A stretch of 64,000 nt of DNA from Vanilla planifolia (lineage: Eukaryota > Streptophyta > Magnoliopsida > Asparagales > Orchidaceae). The stretch is from positions 36,110,737 through 36,174,736 of the forward strand of contig CM043869.1 in NCBI GenBank assembly GCA_023846275.1, written 5' to 3'. Numbering within the stretch: position 1 is the first letter of the stretch; every line of letters begins with the position of its first letter. A model generated the notes under the pieces. The model saw only the letters and a program-made list of their open reading frames with translations, did not search any database and was not told the origin of the DNA. Made by a program: the position numbers and the translations under genes. Positions 1 to 13,470 of this stretch are shown here, piece by piece.

Positions 1-3000
1 CAATGTAACAAGCAAATATAATTTTTCATCTTCAGGTTGATTTGATCATATTCATTGTAATAATGGGATTACTATTATCAATTATCATTCTTAAATTATC
101 TCATTTCATATTATTAATCATGGGATCTCTATCTTTTTAGCATGAATCATATATCGAATAATTTAACATAATATCTATACAAGTATCTTCAATTTACATC
201 ATACAAATCATTAAGAACTTTTATCATATAGTACACATCACATTAAACACATACAGGTAAAATTTTGCTTATCTTTCAAATTTAAATAGTTATCTCACCA
301 AGGATTAAGTCTTGGTGATGCAATACCCATAAACGTTTTTTCTCAATTTTCTCTTTGTTGTGCACTTAATTCTTCTCAAATTCCTTTCAACACTTAAAAC
401 ACTTTATTTCTCTCTTTCCTTGATGTTAATACAAATGTCCCAAGTTAAATGCATGGGTTTTTCTCAAAAAATATCTTCCCAAGTTTGGTCTCACTTGTTT
501 TTATACTAAAATAACATATCTTTGTATTTATTTTCCATTCAACTCTCTTCAATAGTTTTGTTATTTAGGTTTTACATCTCTTTAACTTTATTTTCACTTA
601 AATCTAATGGTTTCTCTTCAATTAAAATTTTCATATGATAATTCATGTAGTCATTCATCATTTTGGATCCTAAATTTTTTTAATTTATATGGATCACATC
701 GGTATGATAAAAATAATTATACTATATATTTTTCAATATTTCCTAAATATGTCTTAAGTTCTTCTTATCATACTTTTATGATATCATCATCTACTTGTAT
801 GATATGTCCATCAACTATGTCATATGAATGATTTTCCTTATACATCACTACTTTTGACTTAATTGTACTTATATGATACTAACTTTGTGTTATATGCTTA
901 GTTAAGTCTTCCATCATCTATGCTTATCATATTAATCATAATGATATAATACACTAGTCATATTTATATGATATATTTCTACTTTGTTAACTCAGACACT
1001 TACTTTTTGGTCTCTGATCTTATTATATGATATATCTTCCTTCTTATGTTGTGATTTAATGATTCTTGTATATTATTCTTATTATGAACTTGATCATAAT
1101 TATATGTTAATGATCATCATATTATACAATTTTTTCATCGATTACTTAACTCATTAGACTTAAATGATTTTTCTTTCTCTTATGATTATGCTTATATGTT
1201 CTTTACTTTTATATTATATGACACTTGATTGCCCATACTAACCAAATATTTTTATATATTAATGACTTTATGCGTTCTATTCACTGTATATAATCTTTAA
1301 CCAATTTTTCTTCTTGTTCATATTTCTTTGAAGTTTATTCTCTTTCTTTCTCTTGATTATATCATAAGATATTCTTCAATTGTATCGTATGATCAAATCT
1401 TTTCTTTAGCTTGTCGAACTCATCCAATCCACAGTGTTGATACACTAAATGCACTTTATTGTATATATATGATTTTTTTATTATATTTATATAATACAAA
1501 TCCCACCTTGAATATGTTCATCTTATGTATTCTCTCTCTCAATTATACTACAATATCCTATGATATCGTATTGTACAATATTTTAAAAAGTTTTTCATGT
1601 GATGATCTTATATAAATGAGATTTAAATACTAGTATTTTGGTAAATAATAGTAATATTTTAGAAATTATTTTAGAAATTAGAATAAGCTTAAATAAAACA
1701 TTAATATTTAATAACATCTCAAGAAGTATAATAATTTGTAAAGAAGTTCATATTTCAAAATAAGCATATATTTTGAAAGTTTATATCAAGAAAAATTCAA
1801 TGATCTTTGATTTATAGTTTTTGAAGATCACATAAATTTGTTATAAAATATTAAAGTTAAAGAAATATTTTGAGTTAATTGAAAAGATTTTAATAAGGTG
1901 ATTAGGTATTCCTTATGAGTTAAAAGGATTACAGTATGCTTATAGCTTAAGCTAACTCACTCAAGCCGGCTTTTGGATAAGAAGCAACTTCGGAAAATAG
2001 TGAAAGGAGAGGATAGAAACGATTATTTGAACAGTGAAGTAAAGAGGAGATTGTTGGAGGAAGAAACATTTGGTGAAAGAGAAAAACAGGGAAGTAAAAA
2101 AAAAAAGAGCTTTTGTAATTACAACAAAGGAAAGGAGCAGCAAAATAAAGCAAGAGAAGAAACAGTTGCAGAAATCAGAGGAGAAAAGGGAGTTGTAGCA
2201 AAAGCTTGCTGGAAACCAGAGAAGAAACTCTTAGACTTTAAGTGAGTAGCTACAACCGAGATGAAGAGGATTAGCAATATATGTTTACAAATGAGGTTTC
2301 CATTGGCTTTGCAAAGTTTTTACTTCAGGATTCAATCAAGCATGCCTAGAAAGTTTGAATGAAAGCTTGATTTTGAAAATTTGGGATGGTTTTTATTGGT
2401 AATTCGTTGAGCTCAAGCTAAAATGGAAGTGTTTCTCTTGTATTTGAGTCCCTATAGCTCTAATATTTGCATTTTAATGAGTTTGGAGCAGAAATGTAAG
2501 CCAAATAAGAGAAAAGAAGCCAGCCATTGTTGGAATGTTGCTCAGCTTTGGACTAGATGGTTTGATAAGCTAATGGATGGTCCAGTTAGCCTAATTGTAT
2601 CTTCCATTAAGCTAAGGATGGTACATTAAGCTTGATCAAACAGTCTGATGGGAGAAGTCACAATCTTATTATTTCTAATTTCGTGAAAATTGGGTGTTTC
2701 GCAAATTGCGCAAATATGGTTAGTGTGTCATAAAGAATATATTATTAATGAAAAAATTATTATGATAAATTTGTGCACAATTTTATTGTGTAAGAATCCA
2801 AAGGAAAAACAAAACTAAAAAAGAAATAATTTTAAGGAAATCAGATTGATAAACAAAATGAATTGTTTTGTAAATATATTATTTATATATATATCAATAA
2901 GAAATTCATTGAAATGAACATATAACATGATATTTTTGTATTTATGTAATATATTATTATTTATCATGACATGTGGATAGCATGCATTTTTTATATGCTA

Positions 3001-3113
3001 GAATATGGAAATATGTGCATGTATATGATGCACTTGATTTGCATGGATATATGAAAACATAATGATAATATTATGAGTCTTCATTATGATAATATTATGA
3101 CATGACATGAATG

Positions 3114-3120
<7 letters not shown>

Positions 3121-3156
<36 letters not shown>
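3121..3156. repeat. TA microsatellite in the array unit
   Basis: Uninterrupted TA dinucleotide run of 36 bp. The equivalent runs in the next two units are 34 bp (7611-7644) and 36 bp (12100-12135), so this is the most length-variable site of the unit. Confidence 0.95.
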
Positions 3157-3160
<4 letters not shown>

Positions 3161-3209
3161 AAGCATTTTTTCTTATGATATTGTCCTATAATTAATATGT
3201 ATAATAATT

Positions 3210-3399
3210 GTTGCTAGCACTTTGTGCATGACTTGATAAGCGCAAGTTTTAGACCATACAGAGATGATATAATATCATATATGAAATTATCTCATTCATG
3301 GTCACCAACATTTTTATGCAAAGCTATACAAGCTAGGTCTTGGACCACAAAGAGATATGATAAGGATTGTTGTTGGCACTTTGTGCAGGATTTGATGAG
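3210..3399. repeat. Paired internal repeats in the array unit (also in units 2 and 3)
   Basis: Two diverged copies of a motif containing GCACTTTGTGCA begin at 3210 and 3369. Between them are two copies of a second motif, AGACCATACAGAGAT near 3250 and GGACCACAAAGAGAT near 3341. The order is A-B-B-A, all in direct orientation. Short internal repeats of this sort occur in LTRs of some plant Ty3/gypsy elements, which is why I suspect the unit includes LTR-derived DNA; that is inference. The same block lies about 4.49 and 8.98 kb further right. Confidence 0.6.
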
Positions 3400-4491
3400 A
3401 TATGGACTTCAAATCTTTATTAAATTATATTGTCAAACAGCTATGATTGATATATGCATATGAGAAAAGATCATAATATGATTACATGAAATATAATAAA
3501 ATGAAATAAATGTCTTATAAGAAAAATATGACTCTAAAATATGAGAAATAGTAAAAGAAAGATGATTAAGTATATTGAGTAAAAAAAATTATTGTAGTGT
3601 GATATCTCAAATGTTTAATCTTCGAATACTGTTGACCAAGTAGGTGTATGGTACATCTAACCCAATATACTATACATGAACCTAGCATATTATATATCTC
3701 TCTCAAAGTGGAAAAGAAAAAAAATACAATTTCTCTCTATTTTGCTCAATTTGATTCCCTAGACTTCTTTAAAGCAAAAACTTAAAATGATGTTTATCAT
3801 AATAATCACAATGGTAATATTTTAAATTATTTTAAATCATCACTAAGTCCTACTCAAACACAAGTTTAATTTGTAAATTCCAAAACCAAGCTTCTTTATC
3901 CATTAAAAACATCTTAATCATACAATAGTGGAAATTTAACAAAGTTTTTTAAGAAAACTTATTAAAACTAACCTTATCAAGTTTCTTATGATTTAAGCAA
4001 CTCAATTCCAATCATTTCCTCAAATTTCAAAATTCCTTAGTCCTCTTCCTTTTTAATACCTTTATTTTCTTCCCATTGCCATAATGACCAATATCAACAA
4101 TCTTAAAACATTAGCTAGTTTCAATTATAAAATTCTTTCTTACTTAACACTCACAAGACTTTCAATTTAAGTAATTTTTCAATTTCTTTTTTTCATCAAC
4201 CAACTATTGTCTTCTCTTGATAGCTGCAACTCTTCCATTAATTGTCAAGCAACAATAACTTCACTATTCTTCTTAATAAAGTTGAGTCTTCCTTCACTTT
4301 CTTTCACAACTAAAAGCTCTCTCCTTTTTCTTCTCCTTTTAAGAAAGCTAAAGCTTCTCTTCTTCCTCCATCAAAACAAGATTCACCATCGAACAACAAT
4401 GATCATCTCTTCAGGATTTACCCTTTTAATAAACATCAATGTACACATCTTCTTTTCATAATAATTAATAAGTAATTGATGATTATGTTGT

Positions 4492-7400
4492 CAATGTAAC
4501 AAGCAAATATAATTTTTCATCTTCAGGTTGATTTGATCATATTCATTGTAATAATGGGATTACTATTATCAATTATCATTCTTAAATTATCTCATTTCAT
4601 ATTATTAATCATGGGATCTCTATCTTTTTAGCATGAATCATATATCGAATAATTTAACATAATATCTATACAAGTATCTTCAATTTACATCATACAAATC
4701 ATTAAGAACTTTTATCATATAGTACACATCACATTAAACACATACAGGTAAAATTTTGCTTATCTTTCAAATTTAAATAGTTATCTCACCAAGGATTAAG
4801 TCTTGGTGATGCAATACCCATAAACGTTTTTTCTCAATTTTCTCTTTGTTGTGCACTTAATTCTTCTCAAATTCCTTTCAACACTTAAAACACTTTATTT
4901 CTCTCTTTCCTTGATGTTAATACAAATGTCCCAAGTTAAATGCATGGGTTTTTCTCAAAAAATATCTTCCCAAGTTTGGTCTCACTTGTTTTTATACTAA
5001 AATAACATATCTTTGTATTTATTTTCCATTCAACTCTCTTCAATAGTTTTGTTATTTAGGTTTTACATCTCTTTAACTTTATTTTCACTTAAATCTAATG
5101 GTTTCTCTTCAATTAAAATTTTCATATGATAATTCATGTAGTCATTCATCATTTTGGATCCTAAATTTTTTTAATTTATATGGATCACATCGGTATGATA
5201 AAAATAATTATACTATATATTTTTCAATATTTCCTAAATATGTCTTAAGTTCTTCTTATCATACTTTTATGATATCATCATCTACTTGTATGATATGTCC
5301 ATCAACTATGTCATATGAATGATTTTCCTTATACATCACTACTTTTGACTTAATTGTACTTATATGATACTAACTTTGTGTTATATGCTTAGTTAAGTCT
5401 TCCATCATCTATGCTTATCATATTAATCATAATGATATAATACACTAGTCATATTTATATGATATATTTCTACTTTGTTAACTCAGACACTTACTTTTTG
5501 GTCTCTGATCTTATTATATGATATATCTTCCTTCTTATGTTGTGATTTAATGATTCTTGTATATTATTCTTATTATGAACTTGATCATAATTATATGTTA
5601 ATGATCATCATATTATACAATTTTTTCATCGATTACTTAACTCATTAGACTTAAATGATTTTTCTTTCTCTTATGATTATGCTTATATGTTCTTTACTTT
5701 TATATTATATGACACTTGATTGCCCATACTAACCAAATATTTTTATATATTAATGACTTTATGCGTTCTATTCACTGTATATAATCTTTAACCAATTTTT
5801 CTTCTTGTTCATATTTCTTTGAAGTTTATTCTCTTTCTTTCTCTTGATTATATCATAAGATATTCTTCAATTGTATTGTATGATCAAATCTTTTCTTTAG
5901 CTTGTCGAACTCATCCAATCCACAGTGTTGATACACTAAATGCACTTTATTGTATATATATGATTTTTTTATTATATTTATATAATACAAATCCCACCTT
6001 GAATATGTTCATCTTATGTATTCTCTCTCTCAATTATACTACAATATCCTATGATATCGTATTGTACAATATTTTAAAAAGTTTTTCATGTGATGATCTT
6101 ATATAAATGAGATTTAAATACTAGTATTTTGGTAAATAATAGTAATATTTTAGAAATTATTTTAGAAATTAGAATAAGCTTAAATAAAACATTAATATTT
6201 AATAACATCTCAAGAAGTATAATAATTTGTAAAGAAGTTCATATTTCAAAATAAGCATATTTTTTGAAAGTTTATATCAAGAAAAATTCAATGATCTTTG
6301 ATTTATAGTTTTTGAAGATCACATAAATTTGTTATAAAATATTAAAGTTAAAGAAATATTTTGAGTTAATTGAAAAGATTTTAATAAGGTGATTAGGTAT
6401 TCCTTATGAGTTAAAAGGATTACAGTATGCTTATAGCTTAAGCTAACTCACTCAAGCCGGCTTTTGGATAAGAAGCAACTTCGGAAAATAGTGAAAGGAG
6501 AGGATAGAAACGATTATTTGAACAGTGAAGTAAAGAGGAGATTGTTGGAGGAAGAAACATTTGGTGAAAGAGAAAAATAGGGAAGTAAAAAAAAAAGAGC
6601 TTTTGTAATTACAACAAAGGAAAGGAGCAGCAAAATAAAGCAAGAGAAGAAACAGTTGCAGAAATCAGAGGAGAAAAGGGAGTTGTAGCAAAAGCTTGCT
6701 GGAAACCAGAGAAGAAACTCTTAGACTTTAAGTGAGTAGCTACAACCGAGATGAAGAGGATTAGCAATATATGTTTACAAATGAGGTTTCCATTGGCTTT
6801 GCAAAGTTTTTACTTCAGGATTCAATCAAGCATGCCTAGAAAGTTTGAATGAAAGCTTGATTTTGAAAATTTGGGATGGTTTTTATTGGTAATTCGTTGA
6901 GCTCAAGCTAAAATGGAAGTGTTTCTCTTGTATTTGAGTCCCTATAGCTCTAATATTTGCATTTTAATGAGTTTGGAGCAGAAATGTAAGCCAAATAAGA
7001 GAAAAGAAGCCAGCCATTGTTGGAATGTTGCTCAGCTTTGGACTAGATGGTTTGATAAGCTAATGGATGGTCCAGTTAGCCTAATTGTATCTTCCATTAA
7101 GCTAAGGATGGTACATTAAGCTTGATCAAACAGTCTGATGGGAGAAGTCACAATCTTATTATTTCTAATTTCGTGAAAATTGGGTGTTTCGCAAATTGCG
7201 CAAATATGGTTAGTGTGTCATAAAGAATATATTATTAATGAAAAAATTATTATGATAAATTTGTGCACAATTTTATTGTGTAAGAATCCAAAGGAAAAAC
7301 AAAACTAAAAAAGAAATAATTTTAAGGAAATCAGATTGATAAACAAAATGAATTGTTTTGTAAATATATTATTTATATATATATCAATAAGAAATTCATT

Positions 7401-7603
7401 GAAATGAACATATAACATGATATTTTTGTATTTATGTAATATATTATTATTTATCATGACATGTGGATAGCATGCATTTTTTATATGCTAGAATATGGAA
7501 ATATGTGCATGTATATGATGCACTTGATTTGCATGGATATATGAAAACATAATGATAATATTATGAGTCTTCATTATGATAATATTATGACATGACATGA
7601 ATG

Positions 7604-7648
<45 letters not shown>

Positions 7649-8979
7649 AAGCATTTTTTCTTATGATATTGTCCTATAATTAATATGTATAATAATTGTT
7701 GCTAGCACTTTGTGCATGACTTGATAAGCGCAAGTTTTAGACCATACAGAGATGATATAATATCATATATGAAATTATCTCATTCATGGTCACCAACATT
7801 TTTATGCAAAGCTATACAAGCTAGGTCTTGGACCACAAAGAGATATGATAAGGATTGTTGTTGGCACTTTGTGCAGGATTTGATGAGATATGGACTTCAA
7901 ATCTTTATTAAATTATATTGTCAAACAGCTATGATTGATATATGCATATGAGAAAAGATCATAATATGATTACATGAAATATAATAAAATGAAATAAATG
8001 TCTTATAAGAAAAATATGACTCTAAAATATGAGAAATAGTAAAAGAAAGATGATTAAGTATATTGAGTAAAAAAAATTATTGTAGTGTGATATCTCAAAT
8101 GTTTAATCTTCGAATACTGTTGACCAAGTAGGTGTATGGTACATCTAACCCAATATACTATACATGAACCTAGCATATTATATATCTCTCTCAAAGTGGA
8201 AAAGAAAAAAAATACAATTTCTCTCTATTTTGCTCAATTTGATTCCCTAGACTTCTTTAAAGCAAAAACTTAAAATGATGTTTATCATAATAATCACAAT
8301 GGTAATATTTTAAATTATTTTAAATCATCACTAAGTCCTACTCAAACACAAGTTTAATTTGTAAATTCCAAAACCAAGCTTCTTTATCCATTAAAAACAT
8401 CTTAATCATACAATAGTGGAAATTTAACAAAGTTTTTTAAGAAAACTTATTAAAACTAACCTTATCAAGTTTCTTATGATTTAAGCAACTCAATTCCAAT
8501 CATTTCCTCAAATTTCAAAATTCCTTAGTCCTCTTCCTTTTTAATACCTTTATTTTCTTCCCATTGCCATAATGACCAATATCAACAATCTTAAAACATT
8601 AGCTAGTTTCAATTATAAAATTCTTTCTTACTTAACACTCACAAGACTTTCAATTTAAGTAATTTTTCAATTTCTTTTTTTCATCAACCAACTATTGTCT
8701 TCTCTTGATAGCTGCAACTCTTCCATTAATTGTCAAGCAACAATAACTTCACTATTCTTCTTAATAAAGTTGAGTCTTCCTTCACTTTCTTTCACAACTA
8801 AAAGCTCTCTCCTTTTTCTTCTCCTTTTAAGAAAGCTAAAGCTTCTCTTCTTCCTCCATCAAAACAAGATTCACCATCGAACAACAATGATCATCTCTTC
8901 AGGATTTACCCTTTTAATAAACATCAATGTACACATCTTCTTTTCATAATAATTAATAAGTAATTGATGATTATGTTGT
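4492..8979. repeat. Array unit 2
   Basis: Second full unit, 4488 bp. It is 3 bp shorter than its neighbours because the TA run (7611-7644) is 2 bp shorter and the A run near 6586 is 1 bp shorter. The purine-rich open frame of units 1 and 3 is interrupted here, which argues that this frame is not under protein-level selection. Confidence 0.95.
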
Positions 8980-11900
8980 CAATGTAACAAGCAAATATAA
9001 TTTTTCATCTTCAGGTTGATTTGATCATATTCATTGTAATAATGGGATTACTATTATCAATTATCATTCTTAAATTATCTCATTTCATATTATTAATCAT
9101 GGGATCTCTATCTTTTTAGCATGAATCATATATCGAATAATTTAACATAATATCTATACAAGTATCTTCAATTTACATCATACAAATCATTAAGAACTTT
9201 TATCATATAGTACACATCACATTAAACACATACAGGTAAAATTTTGCTTATCTTTCAAATTTAAATAGTTATCTCACCAAGGATTAAGTCTTGGTGATGC
9301 AATACCCATAAACGTTTTTTCTCAATTTTCTCTTTGTTGTGCACTTAATTCTTCTCAAATTCCTTTCAACACTTAAAACACTTTATTTCTCTCTTTCCTT
9401 GATGTTAATACAAATGTCCCAAGTTAAATGCATGGGTTTTTCTCAAAAAATATCTTCCCAAGTTTGGTCTCACTTGTTTTTATACTAAAATAACATATCT
9501 TTGTATTTATTTTCCATTCAACTCTCTTCAATAGTTTTGTTATTTAGGTTTTACATCTCTTTAACTTTATTTTCACTTAAATCTAATGGTTTCTCTTCAA
9601 TTAAAATTTTCATATGATAATTCATGTAGTCATTCATCATTTTGGATCCTAAATTTTTTTAATTTATATGGATCACATCGGTATGATAAAAATAATTATA
9701 CTATATATTTTTCAATATTTCCTAAATATGTCTTAAGTTCTTCTTATCATACTTTTATGATATCATCATCTACTTGTATGATATGTCCATCAACTATGTC
9801 ATATGAATGATTTTCCTTATACATCACTACTTTTGACTTAATTGTACTTATATGATACTAACTTTGTGTTATATGCTTAGTTAAGTCTTCCATCATCTAT
9901 GCTTATCATATTAATCATAATGATATAATACACTAGTCATATTTATATGATATATTTCTACTTTGTTAACTCAGACACTTACTTTTTGGTCTCTGATCTT
10001 ATTATATGATATATCTTCCTTCTTATGTTGTGATTTAATGATTCTTGTATATTATTCTTATTATGAACTTGATCATAATTATATGTTAATGATCATCATA
10101 TTATACAATTTTTTCATCGATTACTTAACTCATTAGACTTAAATGATTTTTCTTTCTCTTATGATTATGCTTATATGTTCTTTACTTTTATATTATATGA
10201 CACTTGATTGCCCATACTAACCAAATATTTTTATATATTAATGACTTTATGCGTTCTATTCACTGTATATAATCTTTAACCAATTTTTCTTCTTGTTCAT
10301 ATTTCTTTGAAGTTTATTCTCTTTCTTTCTCTTGATTATATCATAAGATATTCTTCAATTGTATTGTATGATCAAATCTTTTCTTTAGCTTGTCGAACTC
10401 ATCCAATCCACAGTGTTGATACACTAAATGCACTTTATTGTATATATATGATTTTTTTATTATATTTATATAATACAAATCCCACCTTGAATATGTTCAT
10501 CTTATGTATTCTCTCTCTCAATTATACTACAATATCCTATGATATCGTATTGTACAATATTTTAAAAAGTTTTTCATGTGATGATCTTATATAAATGAGA
10601 TTTAAATACTAGTATTTTGGTAAATAATAGTAATATTTTAGAAATTATTTTAGAAATTAGAATAAGCTTAAATAAAACATTAATATTTAATAACATCTCA
10701 AGAAGTATAATAATTTGTAAAGAAGTTCATATTTCAAAATAAGCATATTTTTTGAAAGTTTATATCAAGAAAAATTCAATGATCTTTGATTTATAGTTTT
10801 TGAAGATCACATAAATTTGTTATAAAATATTAAAGTTAAAGAAATATTTTGAGTTAATTGAAAAGATTTTAATAAGGTGATTAGGTATTCCTTATGAGTT
10901 AAAAGGATTACAGTATGCTTATAGCTTAAGCTAACTCACTCAAGCCGGCTTTTGGATAAGAAGCAACTTCGGAAAATAGTGAAAGGAGAGGATAGAAACG
11001 ATTATTTGAACAGTGAAGTAAAGAGGAGATTGTTGGAGGAAGAAACATTTGGTGAAAGAGAAAAACAGGGAAGTAAAAAAAAAAAGAGCTTTTGTAATTA
11101 CAACAAAGGAAAGGAGAAGCAAAATAAAGCAAGAGAAGAAACAGTTGCAGAAATCAGAGGAGAAAAGGGAGTTGTAGCAAAAGCTTGCTGGAAACCAGAG
11201 AAGAAACTCTTAGACTTTAAGTGAGTAGCTACAACCGAGATGAAGAGGATTAGCAATATATGTTTACAAATGAGGTTTCCATTGGCTTTGCAAAGTTTTT
11301 ACTTCAGGATTCAATCAAGCATGCCTAGAAAGTTTGAATGAAAGCTTGATTTTGAAAATTTGGGATGGTTTTTATTGGTAATTCGTTGAGCTCAAGCTAA
11401 AATGGAAGTGTTTCTCTTGTATTTGAGTCCCTATAGCTCTAATATTTGCATTTTAATGAGTTTGGAGCAGAAATGTAAGCCAAATAAGAGAAAAGAAGCC
11501 AGCCATTGTTGGAATGTTGCTCAGCTTTGGACTAGATGGTTTGATAAGCTAATGGATGGTCCAGTTAGCCTAATTGTATCTTCCATTAAGCTAAGGATGG
11601 TACATTAAGCTTGATCAAACAGTCTGATGGGAGAAGTCACAATCTTATTATTTCTAATTTCGTGAAAATTGGGTGTTTCGCAAATTGCGCAAATATGGTT
11701 AGTGTGTCATAAAGAATATATTATTAATGAAAAAATTATTATGATAAATTTGTGCACAATTTTATTGTGTAAGAATCCAAAGGAAAAACAAAACTAAAAA
11801 AGAAATAATTTTAAGGAAATCAGATTGATAAACAAAATGAATTGTTTTGTAAATATATTATTTATATATATATCAATAAGAAATTCATTGAAATGAACAT

Positions 11901-12092
11901 ATAACATGATATTTTTGTATTTATGTAATATATTATTATTTATCATGACATGTGGATAGCATGCATTTTTTATATGCTAGAATATGGAAATATGTGCATG
12001 TATATGATGCACTTGATTTGCATGGATATATGAAAACATAATGATAATATTATGAGTCTTCATTATGATAATATTATGACATGACATGAATG

Positions 12093-12139
<47 letters not shown>

Positions 12140-13470
12140 AAGCATTTTTTCTTATGATATTGTCCTATAATTAATATGTATAATAATTGTTGCTAGCACT
12201 TTGTGCATGACTTGATAAGCGCAAGTTTTAGACCATACAGAGATGATATAATATCATATATGAAATTATCTCATTCATGGTCACCAACATTTTTATGCAA
12301 AGCTATACAAGCTAGGTCTTGGACCACAAAGAGATATGATAAGGATTGTTGTTGGCACTTTGTGCAGGATTTGATGAGATATGGACTTCAAATCTTTATT
12401 AAATTATATTGTCAAACAGCTATGATTGATATATGCATATGAGAAAAGATCATAATATGATTACATGAAATATAATAAAATGAAATAAATGTCTTATAAG
12501 AAAAATATGACTCTAAAATATGAGAAATAGTAAAAGAAAGATGATTAAGTATATTGAGTAAAAAAAATTATTGTAGTGTGATATCTCAAATGTTTAATCT
12601 TCGAATACTGTTGACCAAGTAGGTGTATGGTACATCTAACCCAATATACTATACATGAACCTAGCATATTATATATCTCTCTCAAAGTGGAAAAGAAAAA
12701 AAATACAATTTCTCTCTATTTTGCTCAATTTGATTCCCTAGACTTCTTTAAAGCAAAAACTTAAAATGATGTTTATCATAATAATCACAATGGTAATATT
12801 TTAAATTATTTTAAATCATCACTAAGTCCTACTCAAACACAAGTTTAATTTGTAAATTCCAAAACCAAGCTTCTTTATCCATTAAAAACATCTTAATCAT
12901 ACAATAGTGGAAATTTAACAAAGTTTTTTAAGAAAACTTATTAAAACTAACCTTATCAAGTTTCTTATGATTTAAGCAACTCAATTCCAATCATTTCCTC
13001 AAATTTCAAAATTCCTTAGTCCTCTTCCTTTTTAATACCTTTATTTTCTTCCCATTGCCATAATGACCAATATCAACAATCTTAAAACATTAGCTAGTTT
13101 CAATTATAAAATTCTTTCTTACTTAACACTCACAAGACTTTCAATTTAAGTAATTTTTCAATTTCTTTTTTTCATCAACCAACTATTGTCTTCTCTTGAT
13201 AGCTGCAACTCTTCCATTAATTGTCAAGCAACAATAACTTCACTATTCTTCTTAATAAAGTTGAGTCTTCCTTCACTTTCTTTCACAACTAAAAGCTCTC
13301 TCCTTTTTCTTCTCCTTTTAAGAAAGCTAAAGCTTCTCTTCTTCCTCCATCAAAACAAGATTCACCATCGAACAACAATGATCATCTCTTCAGGATTTAC
13401 CCTTTTAATAAACATCAATGTACACATCTTCTTTTCATAATAATTAATAAGTAATTGATGATTATGTTGT
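8980..13470. repeat. Array unit 3
   Basis: Third full unit, 4491 bp, with the TA run at 12100-12135. It shares the T near 10362 with units 2 and 4 and has a private C-to-A change in the purine block near 11117. Confidence 0.95.

Larger units (their letters stand above)
1..4491. repeat. Array unit 1
   Basis: First visible full unit. In unit-1 coordinates: about 600-1600 is pyrimidine-rich with many TATGAT/ATCATA words; 1973-2245 is purine-rich; 3121-3156 is a TA run; 3210-3399 holds two pairs of short internal repeats; 4150-4460 is again pyrimidine-rich. It carries a C at the position in the 1380s where the other three copies have T (TATCGTAT versus TATTGTAT). Confidence 0.95.

Noticed and set aside
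607-831. Short open frames repeated every 4.49 kb (74, 95, 68, 79 and 84 codons)
   Set aside because: They recur only because the DNA is duplicated. Compositions are those of AT-rich noise, with no domains and no plausible start context.
1973-2245. 90-codon K/E-rich open frame in the array unit (also in unit 3)
   Set aside because: Low-complexity purine-rich DNA; the frame is interrupted in unit 2 by small changes despite near identity, so there is no sign of protein selection.
3121-3156. TA run as a replication origin or matrix attachment site
   Set aside because: Many TA microsatellites occur in this AT-rich window; nothing else at this one supports such a role.
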